58,926 bases of DNA from an uncultured Pelagibacteraceae bacterium (GTDB lineage: Bacteria > Pseudomonadota > Alphaproteobacteria > Pelagibacterales > Pelagibacteraceae). A program made the position numbers and the translations under genes. How positions within the stretch are numbered: position 1 is the stretch's first letter; each line of letters starts with the position of its first letter. This document shows positions 53,155-58,926 of the stretch, in pieces. The notes under the pieces were generated by a model. It saw nothing but the letters and a program-made list of their open reading frames with translations. It was not told the DNA's origin and did no database searches. The stretch lies in contig CACLPR010000003.1 of the NCBI GenBank assembly GCA_902608845.1, positions 1-58,926 of the forward strand, written 5' to 3'.

Positions 53155-54990
53155 TTACTCGTGGAAGTAATTATATATCTTTTTAGCAACTTTTTCCTCA
53201 ACTCCTTCGACTGTTTTTATCTCATCTAAGCTTGCGGATTCAACTGCTCTGGCCGAGCCAAAGTGATTTAGAAGTGCTCTTTTTCTAATAGATCCAATTC
53301 CATCAATCTGATCAAGTAAAGACTTACTAATACCTTTTTTTCTCTTTGCTCTGTGTGCACTTATTGCAAATCTATGGGACTCATCTCTTAATCTTTGTAA
53401 GAAAAAGAGTGTAGGGTCATTTTTTTCAAACTTAAATTCTTTACCATTATGAAAAAAAGTTTCATTACCACTATTCCTAAATTTACCTTTTGCAATTGCG
53501 ATCATTGGAATATCATGCAATCCTAATTCATTAAGTGTTTCTCTAGCTACTGAGTATTGTCCTTTCCCACCATCAACTATTACTAAGTCTGGCATTGTTA
53601 AAAAATTATCTTTTTCTTGAACAGCTCTTTTAAATCTTCTATTTAAAACTTCTCGCATCATTCCATAATCATCTTGCTCATTTTTCTTAATTTTAATATT
53701 AAATTTTCTATACCTTTTTTTAATAAATCCCTCATCACCAAATGTAATGAGTGCACCAACACTATTAGTCCCTTGAATATGACTATTGTCATAAACCTCA
53801 ACTAGATTAATATTGTTTTCTAAATTAAATTTTTTAGAAACATTTTCAAACAACTCTTTATTATTTTGACTTTCATAAATTTTTCTATTCAGGCTATCTT
53901 TTGCATTTTTAAGAGCTTGATTTACAACTTTTAGTTTAGAACCCCTTTTTGCAACAGAAATATTTATTTCTTTATTTTCTTTTTGGGAAAGTGTTTTTTC
54001 AATTAGGACTTTTTCTTTAATTTCTTCACTTAATATAATGGAGCTTGGCACGCTTTTATTTTCATAAAATTGAGAAACAAAAGAATTCAAAATTTCTTTT
54101 AAGTTGTCGTCAGGGTCGTGTTTAGGAAAAAAGGCTTGGTTTCCCCAATTTTGTTTTGATCTATAAAAAAATACTTGAATACAAGTCTTTCCAGACTCTT
54201 TGTATCCAGCTATAACATCTGCCTCAACTAAATTTGCCTCGTTTATTCTTTGAGATGACTGAATAATATTTAAAGATTTAATTCTATCCCTCAATATTGC
54301 AGCTTTTTCAAAATCTAAATCAGAACTTGCTCTTTCCATTTGCCCTGACAGATTTTTTTGTATCTTTCTTGATTTACCAGATACGAATTCAATTGCACTA
54401 TCTACAGATAGCTTATAATCATCTTTTTCTATGTATCCAACACATGGACCAGAGCATCTCTTGATTTGATAAAGGATGCACGGTCTATCTCTTTTTTTAA
54501 ATACTGAGTCATCACAAACTCTTAGTTGAAAAATTTTCTGGATCATTTTAATAGTCCAATTTGCAGATCCAGCTGATGCAAATGGTCCAAAGTAAAAACC
54601 CTCTCTGGTTTTTTTTCCTCTATGTCTTCTAATTTGAGGCCATTTATCCTCATTTCCAATAAAGATAAATGGAAACGATTTGTCGTCCCGTAAAAGTATA
54701 TTGAATTTAGGTTTATATTTTTTTATTAAGTTTGCTTCTAGAAGAAGTGCTTCACTCTCATTTGAGGTGCTTGTGATCTCAATTTTCCTTGTTTGAGATA
54801 GCATTCTCTCAGTTCTAATAATATGATTTTTCTCCGAAACATAACTCTTTAATCTGTTTGGTAAATTTTTTGCTTTACCAACATAAAGTATCACATTTTT
54901 TTCATTTAACATCCTGTATACACCAGGAAGTTTGGGTATTAGTGGTAGCTCTTTTTTAATTGCTTCTTTGCCTATATCAGAACTTATCAT
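53155..54990 (-). CDS. uvrC: Excinuclease ABC subunit C
   Basis: The dual-incision nuclease of nucleotide excision repair, 611 residues. GIY-YIG domain with LPGVYRMLN...[10 protein letters not shown] near 21-45, UVR motif near 215-240 ([14 protein letters not shown]), the RNase H-like nuclease with [18 protein letters not shown], and C-terminal helix-hairpin-helix repeats ([22 protein letters not shown]). The start overlaps folB by 14 bases. UvrB lies 2 kb upstream on the same strand. Confidence 0.96.
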   Translation of the reverse strand: MISSDIGKEAIKKELPLIPKLPGVYRMLNEKNVILYVGKAKNLPNRLKSYVSEKNHIIRTERMLSQTRKIEITSTSNESEALLLEANLIKKYKPKFNILLRDDKSFPFIFIGNEDKWPQIRRHRGKKTREGFYFGPFASAGSANWTIKMIQKIFQLRVCDDSVFKKRDRPCILYQIKRCSGPCVGYIEKDDYKLSVDSAIEFVSGKSRKIQKNLSGQMERASSDLDFEKAAILRDRIKSLNIIQSSQRINEANLVEADVIAGYKESGKTCIQVFFYRSKQNWGNQAFFPKHDPDDNLKEILNSFVSQFYENKSVPSSIILSEEIKEKVLIEKTLSQKENKEINISVAKRGSKLKVVNQALKNAKDSLNRKIYESQNNKELFENVSKKFNLENNINLVEVYDNSHIQGTNSVGALITFGDEGFIKKRYRKFNIKIKKNEQDDYGMMREVLNRRFKRAVQEKDNFLTMPDLVIVDGGKGQYSVARETLNELGLHDIPMIAIAKGKFRNSGNETFFHNGKEFKFEKNDPTLFFLQRLRDESHRFAISAHRAKRKKGISKSLLDQIDGIGSIRKRALLNHFGSARAVESASLDEIKTVEGVEEKVAKKIYNYFHE

Positions 54991-55399
54991 GACTTCTTTT
55001 TTTTGAAATTTGAATACCTACGGAAGAGCAATCTTTCATAATTTCTAATTTCTCAATTTGAAGGCTTATTTTATCAATTCTTTTATCTTTGAATAGCTCA
55101 TCGAATACATCTTCCGCCAATGTTTCAAGAAAATTGTAATGTTTATTCTTGATAAGCTTCTTTATCAATCTTACAATTTTCGCATAATTTACTATTGATT
55201 TAATATCCTTATCATTCGAAGGCTTTTTATCTTCGTAGTTTACTTCTAAGTTAAACTTAACTTTTTGGGAAGCCTCTTTTTCAAAATCAAAATAACCAAG
55301 TTTTAAATCTAAAATAAGTTCTTTGATAAGCACTTTCTTTTCATAATTGAAAAGGCTTTTATTTTTATCAATCTTTACAATTTTTAAATTTCTTTTCAT
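54977..55399 (-). CDS. folB: Dihydroneopterin aldolase
   Basis: A 140-residue FolB/FolX-type protein in folate synthesis. [21 protein letters not shown] is the N-terminal strand with the pterin-binding Glu, [11 protein letters not shown] the middle and [14 protein letters not shown] the helix motif; an IEKLEIMKD stretch carries the final Lys. A Lys-rich N-terminal leader of about 25 residues precedes the core. Its start overlaps the secreted hydrolase gene by 4 bases. The nearby pteridine-reductase-like SDR supports the pathway. Confidence 0.82.
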   Translation of the reverse strand: MKRNLKIVKIDKNKSLFNYEKKVLIKELILDLKLGYFDFEKEASQKVKFNLEVNYEDKKPSNDKDIKSIVNYAKIVRLIKKLIKNKHYNFLETLAEDVFDELFKDKRIDKISLQIEKLEIMKDCSSVGIQISKKRSHDKF

Positions 55400-56316
55400 A
55401 TTCTAGATCCTATATATTCTAATATAACTGGATTGTAATATTGAAAACAGGTTGCCTGATCCATACTATGTCCATCTTTAACTTTAAATTTATCTGATTT
55501 TTGCCTCCCTAATTTAAAACATTTTTTTCCATTAATTGTATAATCCTTAGATATAACCACTCTTTTCATTCCATCGACTTTATCCAACCAATCAGAAGTC
55601 AATCCTTCAAAAGGATCTTTTGGATGAGTAAAAGCCAATAGTGGAACTTTTAGATTATTCAATATTTCATCATTATATTGTGACCGTAAATCGTATTGTG
55701 CAGGTTTTTTTTTTTTAAATTTAGCTAAACCTTCTTCTAATCCTAATTTTGCTACCTTATACTTTTTGCTCAGTCTATCAAAGCAAGCTTGCATATAAGC
55801 TATTCCTCCTCCAGCTTTGTCAGGATATCTTGAAAAGAATAGTAGAGTTGTTAATCCACCACAAGAATGTCCAGTTACAAATATCTGTTTTCTAGGAACG
55901 CCTAGAGAAACGAGTTTTTCTACTAACTCTAAATTTTGTTCTACTCTTTTGTCTAACTTTGATTTGCCTTCGTATGGTTTTTTTGAAAACCACCATTTTT
56001 TCCCCATATCACCTACTATTTTATGTGCACATAAATTATAGAGCATAATTTTTTTTCCATTTATTTCTTCATCTATTAATGAAACACGGTTTCTAATTTG
56101 GTCTATAGATGTACAAAAATTTTGTTTTCCATCAAAATTATTTTGTCCATGATTATTGATTAAAATTATTTTATTAGTCGGATCTTCAATTGTTGATAAT
56201 TTAGTTACTTTAAATTTCTTTGATAAAAATCCATCTTTCTTAATATTGTGACCATCAGCAAAAGATGTTGATATTGTTAGAATAAATATTGATAAAAATA
56301 AGTATAAATTTTTCAT
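55396..56316 (-). CDS. Secreted alpha/beta hydrolase, substrate unknown
   Basis: A 306-residue protein from ATG 56316 with a signal peptide (about 1-20, ending SFA). GHSCGG at 149-154 is the nucleophile elbow (S151). A later Asp in FTHPKDPFEGL and a His near the C-terminus (KDGHSMDQ) complete a possible triad. I cannot place it more precisely. The ATGA overlap with the SDR upstream fixes the start; the longer frame to 56349 lies inside that gene. A 12-T run sits at 55705-55716. Confidence 0.78.
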   Translation of the reverse strand: MKNLYLFLSIFILTISTSFADGHNIKKDGFLSKKFKVTKLSTIEDPTNKIILINNHGQNNFDGKQNFCTSIDQIRNRVSLIDEEINGKKIMLYNLCAHKIVGDMGKKWWFSKKPYEGKSKLDKRVEQNLELVEKLVSLGVPRKQIFVTGHSCGGLTTLLFFSRYPDKAGGGIAYMQACFDRLSKKYKVAKLGLEEGLAKFKKKKPAQYDLRSQYNDEILNNLKVPLLAFTHPKDPFEGLTSDWLDKVDGMKRVVISKDYTINGKKCFKLGRQKSDKFKVKDGHSMDQATCFQYYNPVILEYIGSRI

Positions 56317-57068
56317 TCTTTTCCACCCATTATGTCTGGAGTTTGCCAATTTAAGTTTTGACCACTATCTATTGCCAATACTTGTCCAGTAATAGATATA
56401 TTTTTAATAAAAAAGTCTACCGCATTGCATATTTGTTGAACATCTACTTGTCTTTTGAGAGGTGTTGCCATGTATTGTTTTTTAAAATGTTTTTCACTTT
56501 GTCTCTTGTTTTTAATCGTAGGACCAGGAGCAATTCCATTAACCCTTATTTTTGGCGCCAAACTCATGGCACTAGTTTTTGTAAGGGTATAAAGTCCAGT
56601 TTTACTTATGGTATATGAAAAAAAATAGGGAGTAAGTTTAAAAACCCTTTGATCAATTATATTTATAATATTATTGTTTTTATTCTTAATATTTTTAGCA
56701 AATTCTTTTGACAAAAGTGCTGGTGTTCTTAGATTTGTTCTTAGATGTTGTCCCCAACTATCTGTGTTAAAGTTTTCTAATTTATCATTTTCGAACAAAG
56801 AAGCATTATTTATCAAACAATCAAAATATTTTAATTTAGATTTTGCGTATTTAACAATCTTATTTACATCACTTTCAACACTTAGATCTCCTTTAATCAA
56901 ATAAACTTTCGTACCATTTATAGATAATTCTTTTTTAAGTTTTTCAGCCTTTACTTTTGATTTGTTATAATGAATTACGATTTCTACTCCCTTGCCTGAA
57001 AGTTTTCTAGCTATGGCAGCACCAATTCTAGTGGCTCCACCAGTAATTATGATTTTATTTGCTTCCAT
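56313..57068 (-). CDS. Short-chain dehydrogenase, pteridine reductase-like
   Basis: A 251-residue [11 protein letters not shown] near 9-16 binds NADPH, NNAS at about 88-91, YTISK carries the catalytic Tyr and Lys, and the C-terminus has [12 protein letters not shown]. The [12 protein letters not shown] start with HYNKS after it resembles FolM / pteridine reductase more than FabG. With folB two genes on, a role in reducing dihydropterins or dihydrofolate is likely; no folA is in the window. Overlaps uvrB by 22 bases. Confidence 0.78.
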   Translation of the reverse strand: MEANKIIITGGATRIGAAIARKLSGKGVEIVIHYNKSKVKAEKLKKELSINGTKVYLIKGDLSVESDVNKIVKYAKSKLKYFDCLINNASLFENDKLENFNTDSWGQHLRTNLRTPALLSKEFAKNIKNKNNNIINIIDQRVFKLTPYFFSYTISKTGLYTLTKTSAMSLAPKIRVNGIAPGPTIKNKRQSEKHFKKQYMATPLKRQVDVQQICNAVDFFIKNISITGQVLAIDSGQNLNWQTPDIMGGKE

Positions 57069-58926
57069 TTTTTTTTACCTTTTTGAGCTCTTGTTCCTGG
57101 CATTCCCATAGTTGATCTTCCCTTTGGATATATTTTATTGTTGAGGCTATATTGTTTAACCTTTGGGTTAAGTGTAACCTCCAATTCTGTACTTTCAAGT
57201 TTTCTTATTTCATCCCTTATTTTAGCCGCCTCCTCAAATTCTAAATTTGTTGCAGACTCTTTCATTTTTTTGTTTAAAGCTTTTATATGTTTTTTAAGAT
57301 TTCCTCCTACGTTTGCTCCAGTACCAATTTTTACATAATCTTTTTCATATACACTTTCTAGAACATCGCTTATTTCTTTTTTTACAGTAGTTGCACTGAT
57401 TTTATTTTTTTTATTATAATCAAGTTGAATATTTCTTCTTCTCTCAGTCTCTTTAATAGCTTTTTTTATACTTTTAGTTTCTTTGTCTGCATACAAAATA
57501 ACCTTACCATCTAAATTTCTTGCTGCTCTTCCGATGGTTTGAATCAATGAAGTCTCTGATCTTAAAAAACCCTCTTTATCGGCATCTAATATCCCAACTA
57601 ATGCACATTCTGGTATATCTAAGCCCTCTCTTAATAAATTTATTCCAACCAAAACATCAAAAACACCTAGCCTCAAATCCCTCATTATTTCAATTCTCTC
57701 TAGAGTATCAATGTCAGAATGCAAATATCTTACCTTGATACCATTTTCATGTAAGTATTCAGTTAGATCTTCGGCCATTTTTTTTGTCAAAGTAGTAACA
57801 AGAACTCTGTAATTTTTTTCAATTGTTTTTAGACATTCATGCATTAGGTCATCAACCTGATTTTTTGCAGGTTTTATTTCAACAGGGGGATCAATCAATC
57901 CAGTTGGTCGAATAACTTGATCAATAAATTTACCTTTGGTTTGTTCCAATTCCCATGGACCTGGAGTTGCTGATACAAAAACAGTTTGTGTTCTCATCAT
58001 ATCCCACTCCTCAAATTTTAATGGTCTATTATCCATACATGATGGAAGTCTAAATCCATATTCTGCTAGAGTACTTTTCCTAGATCTATCTCCTTTAAAC
58101 ATTCCATTTAGCTGAGGAACTGTAACGTGACACTCATCAACAAATATTAAAGTGTTATCAGGAAAATATTCGAATAGAGTAGGTGGAGGTTCACCAGGTT
58201 TTCTACCTGATAAAAATCTTGAATAATTCTCAATTCCTGCACATGACCCTGTAGCTTCAATCATTTCAAGATCGAATTTCGTTCGCTCTTCCAGTCTTTG
58301 AGCTTCAAGTAATTTATTTTGTTCTTTATGTTTTTTAAGAGTTATCTCTAATTCTTTTTTAATATTTATTACTGCTTGTTCTATTGTAGGTTTTGGAGTT
58401 ATGTAGTGGCTGTTAGCATAAACTTTAATTAAATTTAATTCTCTTACTTGATCACCAGTTAGTGGATCAAATTCCTCAATTTTTTCAAGTTTATCTCCAA
58501 ATAAACTTAGTCTCCAGGCTCTGTCTTCTAAATGAGAGGGAAATATTTCTAAATATTCACCCCTCGCTCTAAATGTACCTCTATAAAAATTTTGGTCATT
58601 TCTTTTGTATTGAAGTGCAACTAAAGATTTTATTATATGTTCTCTATTATAGTCATAGTTTTTTTGAAGAGTAAGTGTCATTTTACTGTAAGCTTCAACA
58701 GATCCTAATCCATAGATGCATGATACACTTGCAACTATAAGAACATCATCTCTTTCAAGAAGAGAACGAGTAGCAGAGTGTCTCATTCGATCAATTTGCT
58801 CATTAATTGATGCCTCTTTTTCTATATAAGTGTCTGATCTTGGAACATATGCCTCTGGAGTATAATAATCGTAGTAGGACACAAAATATTCCACAGCATT
58901 GTCTGGAAAAAAACCTTTCATCTCAC
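57047..58926 (-). CDS. uvrB: Excinuclease ABC subunit B, N-terminus cut by window edge
   Basis: UvrB is the damage-verifying helicase of nucleotide excision repair. The frame is open through base 58926, so the N-terminal Walker A region is outside the window. What is visible starts in the beta-hairpin region ([18 protein letters not shown]), then [22 protein letters not shown], the helicase motifs REGLDIPE and QTIGRAARN, and the C-terminal UVR domain ([14 protein letters not shown]). The Met at 58921 is internal. It overlaps the SDR gene. Confidence 0.96.
   Translation of the reverse strand, partial: EMKGFFPDNAVEYFVSYYDYYTPEAYVPRSDTYIEKEASINEQIDRMRHSATRSLLERDDVLIVASVSCIYGLGSVEAYSKMTLTLQKNYDYNREHIIKSLVALQYKRNDQNFYRGTFRARGEYLEIFPSHLEDRAWRLSLFGDKLEKIEEFDPLTGDQVRELNLIKVYANSHYITPKPTIEQAVINIKKELEITLKKHKEQNKLLEAQRLEERTKFDLEMIEATGSCAGIENYSRFLSGRKPGEPPPTLFEYFPDNTLIFVDECHVTVPQLNGMFKGDRSRKSTLAEYGFRLPSCMDNRPLKFEEWDMMRTQTVFVSATPGPWELEQTKGKFIDQVIRPTGLIDPPVEIKPAKNQVDDLMHECLKTIEKNYRVLVTTLTKKMAEDLTEYLHENGIKVRYLHSDIDTLERIEIMRDLRLGVFDVLVGINLLREGLDIPECALVGILDADKEGFLRSETSLIQTIGRAARNLDGKVILYADKETKSIKKAIKETERRRNIQLDYNKKNKISATTVKKEISDVLESVYEKDYVKIGTGANVGGNLKKHIKALNKKMKESATNLEFEEAAKIRDEIRKLESTELEVTLNPKVKQYSLNNKIYPKGRSTMGMPGTRAQKGKKKWKQIKS

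Noticed and set aside
55705..55716. Run of 12 T inside the secreted hydrolase as a phase-variation switch
   Set aside because: It encodes a lysine block in a conserved frame; with no sign of alternative frames or surface-antigen role I do not raise it as a separate finding.
58919..58926. Met at 58921 as the uvrB start
   Set aside because: The frame stays open to the edge and the residues before (Glu) and after match internal UvrB sequence; the true start is beyond the window.
1..58926. Mobile elements, prophage, CRISPR arrays, rRNA genes
   Set aside because: No transposase, integrase or phage protein, no direct-repeat array with spacers, and no rRNA-like segment; every stretch over 100 bases is accounted for by genes.

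Overview
This window reads as chromosome from a SAR11-type (Pelagibacterales) marine alphaproteobacterium. The DNA is very AT-rich and almost entirely coding. Genes abut or overlap by 1-30 bases, most of the few gaps are under 100 bases, and there are no insertion sequences, phage genes or CRISPR arrays. Alphaproteobacterial markers include a CcrM-type GANTC methylase, a split F0 operon with b and b' subunits, a Rieske/cytochrome b/cytochrome c1 operon, a PetP/PetR-like regulator pair, and the gene order mutY / DUF721 / dsbA-like / smc. A carotenoid-to-retinal pathway fits a proteorhodopsin-bearing surface-ocean bacterium, although no opsin gene is present here. The taxonomic placement is inferred from gene content, not from a search.

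Layout. 1-4682 (minus): lipid A/LPS core genes lpxK (cut by the window edge), waaA and an msbA-like exporter, then ubiA. 4735-8741: small metabolic genes (DUF2721 protein, quinone oxidoreductase, pirin, DoxX, haloacid dehalogenase, rsmE). 8736-15307: a terminal-oxidase region with Sco, a lone subunit III-like protein, a 63-residue membrane protein, then coxB-coxA-coxC-subunit IV-small protein-ctaB. 15349-19528: threonine synthesis (thrC, thrB), a peroxiredoxin, rnhA and ispH. 19518-23939: blh, crtY, crtB, crtI. 23984-26330: the ATP synthase F0 genes. 26335-29974: smc, a DsbA-like thioredoxin and a DUF721 protein. From 29974 down to 17194 everything lies on the minus strand with no gap over 44 bases, so the F0 operon runs straight into the retinal genes.

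29975-34666 is a DNA-maintenance block: mutY, a FAD monooxygenase, ccrM, rnhB, an unlisted 44-codon gene and a family-4-like uracil-DNA glycosylase. 34677-38586 holds a TPR protein, ispE, tRNA-Gln(UUG) and a CCA-adding-type enzyme. 38583-40335 has greA, hemF and trmL. 40430-43007 is the bc1 operon petABC. 42984-48955 is housekeeping (ychF, pth, rplY, prs, pgeF, an NDUFAF7-like methyltransferase, lgt). 49006-51633 has a UbiK-like protein and an EnvZ-type kinase, PetR-like regulator and MarR regulator. 51695 to the end has ilvE, pgsA, uvrC, folB, a secreted hydrolase, a pteridine-reductase-like SDR and uvrB (cut by the right edge).

Functionally the window covers much of the proton circuit (bc1, terminal oxidase, F0) and the pigment route to retinal, plus DNA repair and methylation. 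The points most worth a second look are an SMC protein with no visible hinge domain, a family-4-like uracil-DNA glycosylase missing three of four iron-sulfur cysteines, a ccrM promoter packed with its own methylation sites, a tRNA ending three bases before the start codon of the enzyme that maintains tRNA CCA ends, a 36-base palindrome before the bc1 operon, and convergent genes that nearly always overlap at their 3' ends.
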